A DNA stretch of 64,000 bases from an uncultured Clostridia bacterium (GCA_944391285.1 CALXSY010000008.1:1-64000), one strand, 5' to 3'; counted from the first letter of the stretch, positions 54,230 through 63,487 are shown. Translations and numbers: made by a program. The notes: a model not told the origin generated them from the sequence alone.

Positions 54230-55153
54230 TTAGTAAATCTCTTCTATCTGGACATCTTGGAAGAAGTAGCCGATTATTTCCTGAGCACTTTTTCCTTGCT
54301 CAGCCAACGCTCTGGCGCCCCATTGGCTCATACCTACACCGTGACCGTAGCCACGTCCTTTTAAATAAAGTTCACCGCTGCTTGCGCTTATTTCTTCCAG
54401 CAAGGTTGATTTCATTTTTTCGCTGCCCACTGCCAATCTAAAAGCTACCGCTCCCACTTCTTCACCGTTTAAGCTTAAAGTAATTGCTCTGCCGGATTCC
54501 CCCGTCTGAGCAATGCTTGCTTCCGTTAATTCGCTTAAAGGCTCAATTCCTATTTGGGTTAATGCCGCATTAACTTCTTCCAGAGAAAACGTTGCTTCCC
54601 ATTGATTGTTCTCATTGTCTGCCAAATCAGCCCCCGGATCTTCTACGCTGTGAATATAAGGAGTCGGAGTTTTTGTATAGCTTAATCCTTCTTCGGCTGA
54701 AGCAGAGGTCATACCTCCGCCGTCAGCAAAAAACCACGCTTTGATTAATTTGCCGTCATAAGTTACCACTTGCCCTTCCGTTTGCGCAACAGCTTCACGA
54801 ACATTGTCATTTATTTTGCCGGCATCATATGCCTGAAACTCTTCAATATCAGTAGAAGCATCGGTACCGCGAGCTGCTACACCGCCGGCTTCAATTTTTT
54901 CTAAAGTAAAGGTTCGTGCCAAAATTGCTTGGGCAGCCAACGCCTCTTTAGGCCAGTTGACGTCCATTTCTGCTGCTACCACTCCGCATAAATATTCCTC
55001 TAAATCTATCTCTTCAACTTCGCCGGTTTCGTGCATATACAAGCTGATATTGCGATCTTCCATCACCTTTTTCTGCGGTTCGTCATCTTTTTGGCAAGCT
55101 GCACATAAGAGAAGCACGCCCAGACAAATAAGCAATAGGTTAAATTTTTTCAC
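54230..55153 (-). CDS. SpoIID/LytB-domain lipoprotein
   Basis: This 307-aa exported protein has a lipoprotein-like signal (LLICLGVLLLCAAC, Cys20) and a SpoIID domain. The catalytic glutamate is E62 in LCGVVAAEMDVNWPKEALAAQAILARTF, and GRGYGHGVGMSQWGARALAEQG is near the C-terminus. SpoIID is a lytic transglycosylase that thins septal peptidoglycan during engulfment. The start is GTG with AAGGAAG upstream. It is separated from rqcP by a terminator and has a sporulation-type promoter candidate. Whether it is the main SpoIID or a paralogue cannot be told here. Confidence 0.9.
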   Translation of the reverse strand: MKKFNLLLICLGVLLLCAACQKDDEPQKKVMEDRNISLYMHETGEVEEIDLEEYLCGVVAAEMDVNWPKEALAAQAILARTFTLEKIEAGGVAARGTDASTDIEEFQAYDAGKINDNVREAVAQTEGQVVTYDGKLIKAWFFADGGGMTSASAEEGLSYTKTPTPYIHSVEDPGADLADNENNQWEATFSLEEVNAALTQIGIEPLSELTEASIAQTGESGRAITLSLNGEEVGAVAFRLAVGSEKMKSTLLEEISASSGELYLKGRGYGHGVGMSQWGARALAEQGKSAQEIIGYFFQDVQIEEIY

Positions 55154-55185
55154 GCATCCATCTTCCTTTCAGTTTTTGATGGTTT

Positions 55186-55214
55186 TAGTGTATCCGCCCC
55201 CCAAAATTTTATAC
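55186..55214 (-). promoter_or_regulatory. Candidate sporulation sigma promoter for the spoIID-like gene
   Basis: On the minus strand GTATA (55214-55210), 14 nt and GGATACACTA (55195-55186) resemble the sigma-F class; the overlapping ATACACT also resembles the sigma-E -10. It ends 33 nt before the GTG start. No good sigma-A promoter is visible in this gap. Confidence 0.5.
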
Positions 55215-55244
55215 CATATTATTTCAACTGAAAACATCCAAAAA

Positions 55245-55273
55245 AAATGCAGAGGTTCATAGCCTCTGCATTT
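55245..55273 (-). terminator. Terminator after rqcP
   Basis: An 11-bp stem (AAATGCAGAGG and complement) is followed by T-runs on the minus strand, 7 nt past the rqcP stop. Confidence 0.85.
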
Positions 55274-55279
55274 AAAAAA

Positions 55280-55537
55280 TTATTCAATTTCACTGCCGCT
55301 GATAAGCTTGTATAAATTTTTAGCTTCATCAGCTCTTACTGTCTCTTTGATCTCTAAAACTTCGGCACAAAGCTGTTTTTGTCCAAACCCAATTTCCAAG
55401 CGATCGCCTACTTTGACATCACTGGAGGCTTTGGCAACCTTGCCGTTAATTTTAACTTTGCCGCCATCGCAGATTTCTTTGGCGATGGTGCGTCTTTTAA
55501 TCAAGCGCGAGACTTTCAAATACTTGTCCAGTCGCAT
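55280..55537 (-). CDS. rqcP: S4-domain RNA-binding protein RqcP (YabO/Hsp15-like)
   Basis: This 85-aa protein is nearly all S4 domain: MRLDKYLKVSRLIKRRTIAKE, GGKVKINGKVAKASSDVKVGD. RqcP works with RqcH in ribosome quality control, helping add alanine tails to stalled peptides. Its place between hup/mazG and the yabP region is conserved with B. subtilis yabO. It lies 24 nt after hup. Confidence 0.93.
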   Translation of the reverse strand: MRLDKYLKVSRLIKRRTIAKEICDGGKVKINGKVAKASSDVKVGDRLEIGFGQKQLCAEVLEIKETVRADEAKNLYKLISGSEIE

Positions 55538-55561
55538 TTTTAACTCCTTGATTAAGGCAGC

Positions 55562-55840
55562 TTATTTTTTAGCAACTGCCTCTTTAAAGTTTTTGCCTGC
55601 TTTAAATACCGGCAATTGACTTTCTGGGATCATGATATCCTCTTGAGTGTTAGGATTTTTGCCGGCTCTGGCTTTGCGGGTGTGTACTTCAAAAGTACCA
55701 AAGCCAACTAATTGTACTTTTTCGCCGTTTTGTAAAGCTTCTACAACTACTTCCAATAAAGCATTAACGGATTTTTCCGCATCTTTCTTAGAAATACCGG
55801 CTTTTTCTGCTACATTTGAGATGATTTCGCTTTTGTTCAT
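55562..55840 (-). CDS. hup: DNA-binding protein HU
   Basis: This 92-aa histone-like protein begins MNKSEIISNVAEKAGISKKD. The conserved GFGTFEVHTRKARAGKNPNT arm region contacts DNA, and VFKAGKNFKEAV is at the end. It compacts and bends DNA as a homodimer. It is co-directional between mazG and rqcP, with AGGTAGG before the ATG. Confidence 0.96.
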   Translation of the reverse strand: MNKSEIISNVAEKAGISKKDAEKSVNALLEVVVEALQNGEKVQLVGFGTFEVHTRKARAGKNPNTQEDIMIPESQLPVFKAGKNFKEAVAKK

Positions 55841-55870
55841 GTTCCTACCTCCAAAATAATAATAACTTTT

Positions 55871-56662
55871 TTATTGTTTTTCTAAATCTTTAGCCTCATT
55901 CCACCAATTATCTAGCTGGGCTAAAGTATAATCACTAACATTATGCTTTTCTTCTCGAGCCTTAGATTCAATATATTTAAAGCGTCTGACAAACTTGTCA
56001 GTAGAATTTTTCAGTGCTGTTTCGGCATCTACTTGAACCAAGCGTGCAATATTAACCACCGAAAACAACACATCGCCTAATTCTTCGCTTACATTGGTTT
56101 TATTGGCTACAGCATCTTTAAGTTCGTGCAACTCTTCATAAATTTTTTCCCAAGCACCAGTATCATCTTGCCAATCAAAGCCAACTCGTCTGGCTTTTTC
56201 CTGCACTTTTTCCGCCCGCATCAATGCCGGCAGGGAAGGAGGCAATTTACTCATGATGCTCATTTCCGCACCTTCACGCTTTTTTTCTTCAAGCTTGATA
56301 GCTTCCCAGTTTTTTAGCACCTCCTGAGCATCATTTGTCTTTTCACCGCCGAAAACATGGGGATGACGGCGAATTAATTTTTGAGTAATGCCATTTACTA
56401 CATCTTCAAAAGTAAACTCTCCGTTTTTCTCTGCAATCTTGCAATGAAAGAAAACCTGCAGAAGCATATCTCCCAATTCTTCTTTCATATGCACCGGATC
56501 ATTTTGGTCAATAGTTTCCACTACCTCATGGGCTTCTTCCAAAAAGTTATGGCGAATACTCTGATGGGTTTGCTTAATATCCCACGGACAGCCATTTTCC
56601 CCCAGCAATGTCGTCATACAGTCGCTTAAAGGTGTAATGTCATATTTCTTATTCTCGGGCAT
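55871..56662 (-). CDS. mazG: Nucleoside triphosphate pyrophosphohydrolase MazG
   Basis: This 263-aa protein has two MazG domains. The first (about 10-110) has GCPWDIKQTHQSIRHNFLEEAHEVVE and KEELGDMLLQVFFH; the second (about 150-250) has FDWQDDTGAWEKIYEELHELKDA and EELGDVLFSVVNIARL with metal-binding glutamates. It hydrolyses NTPs to NMP and pyrophosphate. In B. subtilis the homologue YabN also carries a methylase domain; this one lacks it. Confidence 0.95.
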   Translation of the reverse strand: MPENKKYDITPLSDCMTTLLGENGCPWDIKQTHQSIRHNFLEEAHEVVETIDQNDPVHMKEELGDMLLQVFFHCKIAEKNGEFTFEDVVNGITQKLIRRHPHVFGGEKTNDAQEVLKNWEAIKLEEKKREGAEMSIMSKLPPSLPALMRAEKVQEKARRVGFDWQDDTGAWEKIYEELHELKDAVANKTNVSEELGDVLFSVVNIARLVQVDAETALKNSTDKFVRRFKYIESKAREEKHNVSDYTLAQLDNWWNEAKDLEKQ

Positions 56663-56720
56663 ATTATCTCACTCCTTTCTTTATTATAGCAGATAATTCT
56701 CATGTTGCAAGTCAATTTAT

Positions 56721-58331
56721 TTATTTTTTCAAGATTTTTGTCACAAATTTTGCTAACGGTTTCCCTATTTTAGGTAAAGTGGAAATTTCATCCGCTTCAA
56801 TTCCGCCGATAGCTATTAAAACAATGAAATAAACACAGCCTCCTGCCATAATAGCCGCCAGAGTTGCCAGTGAATTGCCCAAGCCATCTGTCAAGGCATA
56901 TACCCCCAAAACCACTGCTGCCATTACAATAACACTGACAGCCGGCTTTAAGAAGTGGCGTTTCAAATCAAACCAATCAAAGCCGATAATTTTGCTTAAG
57001 GCAATTATGTTGCACAGCGCCGCTATGCCAAAACCGATTACCGTTCCCAACGCCGCTCCTCTAAGCCCCAAAAAGCTTATCGGTGTCAAAACATAAGTCA
57101 AAATGATTTTCACCAAAGCGCCGATTATTAAGCTTGCCATCGGAATATAAACCTTACCCATTCCTTGCAGGCAGCCTGAGCTGGTTTGATACAAGCCAAC
57201 GGCTATAACCGTAAATGATACCCAAGCCAGCGCTACTCCTGCCGCTGCTTTATTGTACAATAAGATGCAAATCGGCTCTGCCAGCGTACACAATCCCACT
57301 GCCGCCGGAAAAACTATGATTACCGCCAAGAGCATGGCAGTGCGGAAATCCTTTTTAATCTTAGCCAAATCATTGCCGGTTAAGGCTTCCGCTACTGCCG
57401 GCACCAATGAAGCCGAAAGAGCGGTGGTAATAATAAAAGGCAGATTGATAATCGGATTGGCGTAGCTGGAAATGTATCCGGACTGCACTAAAGCTTGCTC
57501 CTGCTCCATGCCCCCTGCCATCAAGCGAGGAATAATCATAAACGAATCAATCAGCTGCATAATCGGCAAAACCAATGCGCCGATGGAAATGGGAATAGCT
57601 AAGGCAACTACTTTTTTCATGATTTGCCCGCTGGACAAATTCAGCTCGCTTTTGCCTTTGCTCCAAGGATGCTTGCGCTGAAACCAAATAAAGATTGCCA
57701 GCAAAACTAAAAACGAAGCGCACCCGCCTACCGCCGCTCCCAAGGAAGCACCGGCAGCGATATAAGTAACGCTGGAATCAATAAATACATAGAGCATGAC
57801 AAAAATTGTCCCTACCCGCACAAATTGCTCCACTACCTGCGATACAGCAGTAGGTATCATTTGCTGTAAGCCTTGAAAATATCCTCTCATGGTGCTCATT
57901 AAGCAAGTAAATAATAACGCCGGAGCGATAGCTTTTAAGCTTAAAGCGGCTCGCGGCTCATGCAGCCAATTAGCAGCAATCCAATCACTGGCAAAATATA
58001 AGCTGAAAGCACAGGCAACACCGATTACTACTAAAACCGTCAGCGTAACGAAAAAAATGCGCCTGCTTGCCGCCGTATCCCCCTTTTTCTCCTGTTCAGC
58101 GATCAGCTTGGAAACTGCCAAAGGAATTCCCGCCGTAGAAAGAGCTAAAAGTATGGAATACACCGGATAAACTAAACCGTATAAGCTCGCCGCTTCCTCG
58201 CCGGCAATACGGTTAAAAGGTATCCTATATAATGCCCCCAGCATTTTGCCCAATACACCGGCTAAGGTTAAAATAGCTGCTCCTTTTACAAAAGATTTGC
58301 CCACGAAAAACACCCTTTCTTTATTATCCAA
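56721..58331 (-). CDS. spoVB: SpoVB/MurJ-like polysaccharide biosynthesis (MOP) transporter
   Basis: This 536-aa integral membrane protein has about fourteen helices of the MVF/MATE-like polysaccharide transporter superfamily (GVLGKMLGALYRIPFNRIAGEEAASLYGLVYP, TAGIPLAVSKLIAEQEKKG, GYFQGLQQMIPTAVSQVVEQFVR). SpoVB flips lipid-linked cortex precursors, while paralogues (YtgP, Amj-type) serve vegetative wall synthesis. Placement directly before mazG matches the yabM/spoVB position. It heads the leftward sporulation/division series. Confidence 0.88.
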   Translation of the reverse strand: MDNKERVFFVGKSFVKGAAILTLAGVLGKMLGALYRIPFNRIAGEEAASLYGLVYPVYSILLALSTAGIPLAVSKLIAEQEKKGDTAASRRIFFVTLTVLVVIGVACAFSLYFASDWIAANWLHEPRAALSLKAIAPALLFTCLMSTMRGYFQGLQQMIPTAVSQVVEQFVRVGTIFVMLYVFIDSSVTYIAAGASLGAAVGGCASFLVLLAIFIWFQRKHPWSKGKSELNLSSGQIMKKVVALAIPISIGALVLPIMQLIDSFMIIPRLMAGGMEQEQALVQSGYISSYANPIINLPFIITTALSASLVPAVAEALTGNDLAKIKKDFRTAMLLAVIIVFPAAVGLCTLAEPICILLYNKAAAGVALAWVSFTVIAVGLYQTSSGCLQGMGKVYIPMASLIIGALVKIILTYVLTPISFLGLRGAALGTVIGFGIAALCNIIALSKIIGFDWFDLKRHFLKPAVSVIVMAAVVLGVYALTDGLGNSLATLAAIMAGGCVYFIVLIAIGGIEADEISTLPKIGKPLAKFVTKILKK

Positions 58332-58701
58332 TGCGTTTTTGTGTTTATATTAGCGGATAATTTTTGGAAAAAACATTTATTTTTCAAGTAGATATTCTAT
58401 CGCATTTGGCAGCATTTTGCAAGTTGTTTAAGCGCAAATATCTATTATAAAAAATGATTGATAAACTTTAGGTAAATTTTGGGCAAAAAAAATTAAAAAA
58501 AGTCAGGAAAAAACCGGCGATGTATACATTTTGCCCTGTATACATCTTGACATGACGGTCTTTTTTTGATATAATGCACTCAATAACTCTAAAGGTTGGG
58601 TAGGTTAGAAAACTTTTTAATTTACTGTTTTCTTTTATAATTATCCAATCTTTTCTGCTTAGAGACTCTTCGGAGAAAAATTTTTAAAGGAGCGATTTTT
58701 T
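58332..58701 (+). promoter_or_regulatory. Intergenic region with TRAP operon promoter and palindromic operator
   Basis: The only clear signals in this 370-bp divergent gap are a perfect sigma-A promoter, TTGACA (58547-58552), 17 nt, TATAAT (58570-58575), and directly upstream an inverted repeat GATGTATACA-N8-TGTATACATC (58519-58528, 58537-58546). The repeat touches the -35 box. A leader of about 120 nt then precedes the TAXI gene, which has AAAGGAG before the ATG. I see no gene in the rest and no clear spoVB promoter. Confidence 0.85.
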
Positions 58702-59685
58702 ATGAAGAAAAAAGCTATTGCCCTCTTGCTGGTCGTGCTCATGATGTCCATGATGCTTACCGCTTGCGGCGGCGACGACAACAACGAGCAAACTGCCGGC
58801 TTGACCGGTGATTACATCTTTGCTTCCGGCGGTACTTCCGGCGCTTATTATCCTTATGCCGGTGCTGTGGCTCAAGCTTGGATGAACGAATTTGAAGGTT
58901 TAAATGTTACCGTGCAGGCTACCGGTGCTTCTGCTGAAAACATTAACTTGATTGCCAAAGATGAAGCTGACATCGCTATCGTACAAAACGATACCATGAC
59001 TTATGCTTACAATGGTACCGAAGGTTTCACCGAAAGCGGCGCTGTTACTGATTTTGCAGTAGTTGGTACTGTTTATTCTGAAGTAGTACAAATTATTGCC
59101 CGTGCTGACAGCGGCATCTCCTCTGTTGCTGATTTAGCCGGCAAAACCGTTTCTGTCGGTGACTTAGGCAGTGGTGTTGAAGCTAACGCTAAACAAATCT
59201 TAGCTGCAAACAACCTAACCTTTGAAGATTTAAAAACACAACATTTAGGATTCAGTGCTTCTACCGAAGCTATGAAAGACGGTCAATGTGATGCTGCTTT
59301 CATTACTGCCGGTATTCCTACCACCGCTGTAATGGAATATGCTAACACCAACGACATGGTTATTGTTCCTATCGATCAGCAAACCATGGATGTATTGTTA
59401 AATGACTATCCTTACTACACCGAATTCGTAATTCCTGCTGATACCTACGGCAACGCTGAAGACATTACCACTGTTGCTGTAAAAGCTACCATTATCGTTA
59501 GAGACGATTTAGATGAGGATACTGTTTATACCTTAACCAAATCCTTATTTGACAACCAAGAAGCAATTGCTAATGCTAACTCCAAAGGCGCTGAATTAGA
59601 TATCAATACAGCTGCTCAAGGCATTCCTACTCCTTTGCATCCCGGTGCTGAGAAATATTATAAAGAAGCCGGCGTTTTAGAATAA
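58702..59685 (+). CDS. TAXI-type TRAP transporter solute-binding lipoprotein
   Basis: This 327-aa extracytoplasmic binding protein has a lipoprotein signal (MLTAC, Cys22) and the TAXI-family pattern: FASGGTSGAYYPYAGAVAQAW, VQATGASAENINLIAKDEADIAIVQND, VSVGDLGSGVEANAKQIL and CDAAFITAGIPTTAVMEY. It captures a substrate, in known cases a dicarboxylate such as glutamate or 2-oxoglutarate, for the fused permease two genes downstream. Strong promoter and ribosome site suggest high expression. It shares its last base with the start of the next gene. Confidence 0.93.
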   Translation: MKKKAIALLLVVLMMSMMLTACGGDDNNEQTAGLTGDYIFASGGTSGAYYPYAGAVAQAWMNEFEGLNVTVQATGASAENINLIAKDEADIAIVQNDTMTYAYNGTEGFTESGAVTDFAVVGTVYSEVVQIIARADSGISSVADLAGKTVSVGDLGSGVEANAKQILAANNLTFEDLKTQHLGFSASTEAMKDGQCDAAFITAGIPTTAVMEYANTNDMVIVPIDQQTMDVLLNDYPYYTEFVIPADTYGNAEDITTVAVKATIIVRDDLDEDTVYTLTKSLFDNQEAIANANSKGAELDINTAAQGIPTPLHPGAEKYYKEAGVLE

Positions 59686-60158
59686 TGCCTAAAAAGTATT
59701 TTTTTGCCGCAGTCGCACTTTTTGTGGCTGCGGTTTCTTTGATAATTTTCTTTGCCGGACAATATAAAAGCAGCGATATTTTGACGATGAAAGATTACCA
59801 AACCGATCAAGTCTACTTAGAAGTGCCTCTTGGTGAAGATCGTATTTTTTCCATATCCTACACCCATTCGGTCAATAAAAGCATGGTCGAGGAATACTAT
59901 TTGCTGGAAAACGGCACTATCACCTTAATAAAATCCCGTTATCATCATTTCGGTGCCGGAGTAGCCACTGAACTCCGTGAAGATGAATATTTAACCTATG
60001 ACGATGAAGGCTTCATGGTTATTAATAATATGAACCTGTCTATTCCTCAGCTGGTATATAAAGTAGGCACTGTCAGTGATCATATCCTACATATAGGAGA
60101 TAAATCTTGGCATTTAAAGGATTTCGCTCCTGAATTAACCAGTGTTATTTTTGAATAA
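59685..60158 (+). CDS. DUF1850 protein of the TAXI-TRAP operon
   Basis: This 157-aa protein has one N-terminal membrane/export helix (FFAAVALFVAAVSLIIFFAG) and a small beta-rich outer domain with the DUF1850 motif SYTHSVNKSMVEEYY. DUF1850 genes habitually sit between the TAXI binding protein and the fused permease, so a transporter accessory role is likely, though the mechanism is unknown. Its ATG overlaps the upstream stop (TAATG). Confidence 0.88.
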   Translation: MPKKYFFAAVALFVAAVSLIIFFAGQYKSSDILTMKDYQTDQVYLEVPLGEDRIFSISYTHSVNKSMVEEYYLLENGTITLIKSRYHHFGAGVATELREDEYLTYDDEGFMVINNMNLSIPQLVYKVGTVSDHILHIGDKSWHLKDFAPELTSVIFE

Positions 60159-60205
60159 ATTGCTAAAATCACCTTAAGATAATATTTAAAGAAAGGAGTT
60201 TTTTT

Positions 60206-62227
60206 ATGAAAGATATACAAGATAAACCGTTGGAAAATCCGGAAGAAATCCGAGCTCTGACGGAAGATGAGATGCAGGAAGTGCTTAATAAGTACGACCG
60301 TGAATCTTCTACCCGTATTTTTGCCGGCAAAAAGCAAGTTATTATGAAATGGCTTTTAATCGCCTTTTCTATTTTTGCTTTAGCCATTAATACTGTTTGG
60401 CGTTTACCGGTGCAGCAGCATCGGGCATTATTTATCGCAGCAGTGCTCTTTTTAGTTTATTTATTGTATCCGGCTGGACAATTTATGGATAAAAAGAACA
60501 ACAAAATCCCCTTTTATGACTATATTTTAGCAGTAGTCAGTGCTTCAAGCTTTATGTATATGTACATAAACTTTCAAGGCATTGTCAGCCGTGTAGGCAA
60601 TTATCAAACTATTGATATTATCATTGCGGCTATAGCAATTTTGTTATTGTTGGAGGCTTGCCGTAGAGTTGTAGGTATTCCGATTTTGGTAGTTGTACTG
60701 ACCTTTATTGCTTATGCTTACTTTGGCAATCATTTGCCGGGAATATTCTCTCATCGCGGTTTTTCCATCGAGAGAATTATCAGCCATTTATATTACACCA
60801 CTGAAGGTGTAATCGGCACACCGTTAGGAGTTTGCTCCACCTTTATTTTTCTCTTTATATTGTTTGGTTCGTTTTTGGAAAAAACCGGTATTGGTCAATT
60901 TTTCATCGATATAGCCAACTCTATTGCCGGACGGGCTACCGGCGGACCGGCTAAGGTTGCCGTTATTGCCAGCGCTTTGGAAGGCACAATTTCCGGAAGT
61001 TCGGTTGCTAATACCGTAAGCTCCGGCAGTTTTACTATTCCGATGATGCGCAAAATGGGTTATCGCCCTGAATTTGCTGCTGCTGTTGAAGCTGCGGCCT
61101 CAACCGGTGGACAGATCATGCCTCCGGTCATGGGTGCAGCGGCCTTTTTGATGGCGGAGATTACCAATATCCCCTATTCTACCATTATTATTGCTGCTAT
61201 AGTACCGGCAGTTTTATATTTCACCGGTATTATGCTGATGGTACATTTTGAAGCTAAAAAGCTGCATTTGCAAGGTATGCCTCCGGAAGAAATTCCTAAG
61301 TTCAGCCATTTAATGCTGACCAAATGGCATTTATTATTACCTTTAATCGTACTGGTATTAATGATGGACAACGGCTATACTGCTACGCGTTCTGCCTTGT
61401 GTGCTATAGTATTAGCCATCATCGTTAGTATGTTCCGGGCTGATACCCGTATGAGCTTTAAGGATATTTTAAGTGCTTTAGAAAACGGTGCCAGAAATAT
61501 TATCAGTGTAGCTGTTGCCTGTAGTGTTGCCGGTATCATTGTTGGTATAGTCACCTTAACCGGCTTAGGTTTAAAGCTTGCTACCGGATTGTTAGCTTTA
61601 GCTAGTGGAAGTGTTCTTTTAGCTTTGTTCTTCACTATGATTGCTTCCATCATCTTGGGTATGGGTGTACCAACTACTGCTAACTATGTAATCATGGCCA
61701 CTATCACTGCTCCTATTGTGGTTGACTTAGGTATTCCCGTTTTACCGGCGCATATGTTTGTTTTTTACTTCGGCATTGTGGCTGATATTACCCCGCCGGT
61801 TGCTTTGGCAGCCTATGCAGGTTCAGCTATTGCCCACAGTAATCCGTTACGCACCGGCATTACTGCTACAAAATTAGCTATTGCTGCCTTTATTATTCCA
61901 TATGTTTTTGCTTTAAACCCCTCCATGCTGATTATTGATACACCGTTTTTCGATGTAGTAACAGTAGTTATCACCTCATTAATCGGTATGTTCGGTATCT
62001 CAATAGGGATGGAAGGATACTGCATCACCCATTTGCCATGGCTGGATCGCATTTTAGCCATTATCGGCGGCTTAACCTTAATCGTTCCCGGTCTTGTGAC
62101 CGATATTATCGGCTTCTGCCTAATTGGTATTGTGCTTGTATTACAATACTTCCACAAAAAACATTACCGCAAAAAAGGGATTCTGCAGAAACGCAAAAAG
62201 CCTGCTTTTAATGAACCTCGTGAATAA
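60206..62227 (+). CDS. TRAP transporter fused permease (4TM/12TM, DctQM)
   Basis: This 673-aa membrane protein combines a DctQ-like small subunit (about 50-200) with the DctM-like large subunit (about 200-640). Hallmarks are ALEGTISGSSVANTVSSGSFTIPMM, EAAASTGGQIMPPVMGAAAFLM, MGVPTTANYVIMATITAPIVV and ADITPPVALAAYAGS. Transport is driven by an ion gradient, and no ATPase is needed. AAAGGAG precedes the ATG and a bidirectional terminator follows. Confidence 0.95.
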   Translation: MKDIQDKPLENPEEIRALTEDEMQEVLNKYDRESSTRIFAGKKQVIMKWLLIAFSIFALAINTVWRLPVQQHRALFIAAVLFLVYLLYPAGQFMDKKNNKIPFYDYILAVVSASSFMYMYINFQGIVSRVGNYQTIDIIIAAIAILLLLEACRRVVGIPILVVVLTFIAYAYFGNHLPGIFSHRGFSIERIISHLYYTTEGVIGTPLGVCSTFIFLFILFGSFLEKTGIGQFFIDIANSIAGRATGGPAKVAVIASALEGTISGSSVANTVSSGSFTIPMMRKMGYRPEFAAAVEAAASTGGQIMPPVMGAAAFLMAEITNIPYSTIIIAAIVPAVLYFTGIMLMVHFEAKKLHLQGMPPEEIPKFSHLMLTKWHLLLPLIVLVLMMDNGYTATRSALCAIVLAIIVSMFRADTRMSFKDILSALENGARNIISVAVACSVAGIIVGIVTLTGLGLKLATGLLALASGSVLLALFFTMIASIILGMGVPTTANYVIMATITAPIVVDLGIPVLPAHMFVFYFGIVADITPPVALAAYAGSAIAHSNPLRTGITATKLAIAAFIIPYVFALNPSMLIIDTPFFDVVTVVITSLIGMFGISIGMEGYCITHLPWLDRILAIIGGLTLIVPGLVTDIIGFCLIGIVLVLQYFHKKHYRKKGILQKRKKPAFNEPRE

Positions 62228-62228
62228 T

Positions 62229-62261
62229 AAAAAAGGTGTAGCTTAAAGCTACACCTTTTTT
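62229..62261. terminator. Convergent terminator between the TRAP operon and the anti-sigma gene
   Basis: AAAAAAGGTGTAGCT with its full complement forms a strong stem flanked by A and T runs. It overlaps the anti-sigma stop codon and serves both directions. Confidence 0.9.
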
Positions 62262-63012
62262 ATTGCGTATATTTTTTTCCTTGACCGGTATGATTGCCAT
62301 GCTGCCCATGACCATTGCCATAGTGCTGCTCAAGGGGAATTTCTGTTGTGTATTGGGTCAATAAATCCCGCAGCTCCCGCATAGTCATCTCTGCCACATC
62401 CTCCGGATTGATATCTAAATACTCACTCAGCTGTAAATAAACATTGTATTTGCCGTAAGATAAGCCATGACTATGGGCTTCTGCTACATCTTCAGCATTA
62501 ACGCCGTAGCAGTGAGCATTGGCATGGTTGGTGGTGCAGCTGGAAACATATTGCAAAATAGCCTCTCCCTGCTCCTCGTCCATTTGGACAACGGCAATGG
62601 AAAGAAACTCGTTATTAGCCAAGCATTCCGCAACCTTTTCGCTTTGTATCACTTCATCGATCGCTTGATCATAATTTAAATACAAAACATCCAATGACTG
62701 CGCTAAATCCACTCCGTCGTCATTATAACCGGTAACGCCTATAACTTTATTAAAGCGATTGACATCCAGCTCGATGGAAGGATTGATATCCATGCTTATA
62801 ATGGCTGTAGGCGTAAAATATAAATGGTGTCCGCCTGCCACAGCCAGCAAAAGTATGAAGGATAACGACAAAGCATAGACTAATTTACGCTGAAAAAATC
62901 GTCGAGGACGGCTTTTTTTTGCCATTTCTTCATACACAAAAGCTTTAGTTTGGGCTTTTAATTCATCTTCGGCTTTTATCCCTTGAAATGCATCTTTTAT
63001 TTTATGCTCCAT
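62260..63012 (-). CDS. RsgI-like anti-sigma factor
   Basis: This 250-aa transmembrane protein has a short cytoplasmic N-terminus, one helix (about 44-61) and an outer domain that opens with SMDINPSIELDVNRFNKVIGV. This is the conserved block of RsgI-type anti-sigma factors, in which the Asn-Pro bond (N77-P78 here) is the reported autocleavage site. The tail is His/Gly-rich (HYGNGHGQHGNHTGQGKK), possibly metal-binding. The ATG at 63012 has GGAGG 8 nt upstream and overlaps the sigma gene by 11 nt, so the pair is translationally coupled. Confidence 0.82.
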   Translation of the reverse strand: MEHKIKDAFQGIKAEDELKAQTKAFVYEEMAKKSRPRRFFQRKLVYALSLSFILLLAVAGGHHLYFTPTAIISMDINPSIELDVNRFNKVIGVTGYNDDGVDLAQSLDVLYLNYDQAIDEVIQSEKVAECLANNEFLSIAVVQMDEEQGEAILQYVSSCTTNHANAHCYGVNAEDVAEAHSHGLSYGKYNVYLQLSEYLDINPEDVAEMTMRELRDLLTQYTTEIPLEQHYGNGHGQHGNHTGQGKKYTQ

Positions 63013-63487
63013 CGCTATCACCTCCCAGCTCTTTTCTAAGCAAATCCCGCGCTCGTGTTAATAACGTATAGACTGTGTTGACGTTTTTGCTTAAAATTTC
63101 GCCAATCTGCGGTGCTGTATAGCCCTCATAGTAATGAAGATAGATGACATTGCGATATTTCGGCGGCAATTTTAATACCGCTTCCATCACTTCCAGATGC
63201 TCATTATTTTCGGTATGCATTTGCTCTTTGACAGCTTCCAAAGGCACGGTTCGCCTCTTAAAAAAGCTTTTCAGCAAATCCTTGCACTCATTGATGCTTA
63301 CCCGAATAAACCATGCTTTTTCATGCTCTGGATTTTCAAATACTGCGGAGCTGAGAGCATATTTCAAAAAAACCTTTTGAAATATATCCTCAGTATCGGT
63401 ATGATTTTTTAAATAAAGGAAGCAGACCCGTTTCACGGTATCTGCATACTCCTCGATGACTCTGTTGACCTCTGCCTCGCTCCGCAT
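63002..63487 (-). CDS. ECF-type RNA polymerase sigma factor
   Basis: This 161-aa sigma factor has only regions 2 (VCFLYLKNHTDTEDIFQKVFLKY, WFIRVSINECKDLLKS) and 4 (LPPKYRNVIYLHYYEGYTAPQIGEILSKNVNTVYTLLTRARDLLR). It is probably held at the membrane by the RsgI-like protein encoded by the overlapping downstream gene. The small repeat protein gene lies 15 nt upstream. The target promoter sequence is not evident; I found no clear ECF motif upstream of the operon. Confidence 0.93.
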   Translation of the reverse strand: MRSEAEVNRVIEEYADTVKRVCFLYLKNHTDTEDIFQKVFLKYALSSAVFENPEHEKAWFIRVSINECKDLLKSFFKRRTVPLEAVKEQMHTENNEHLEVMEAVLKLPPKYRNVIYLHYYEGYTAPQIGEILSKNVNTVYTLLTRARDLLRKELGGDSDGA

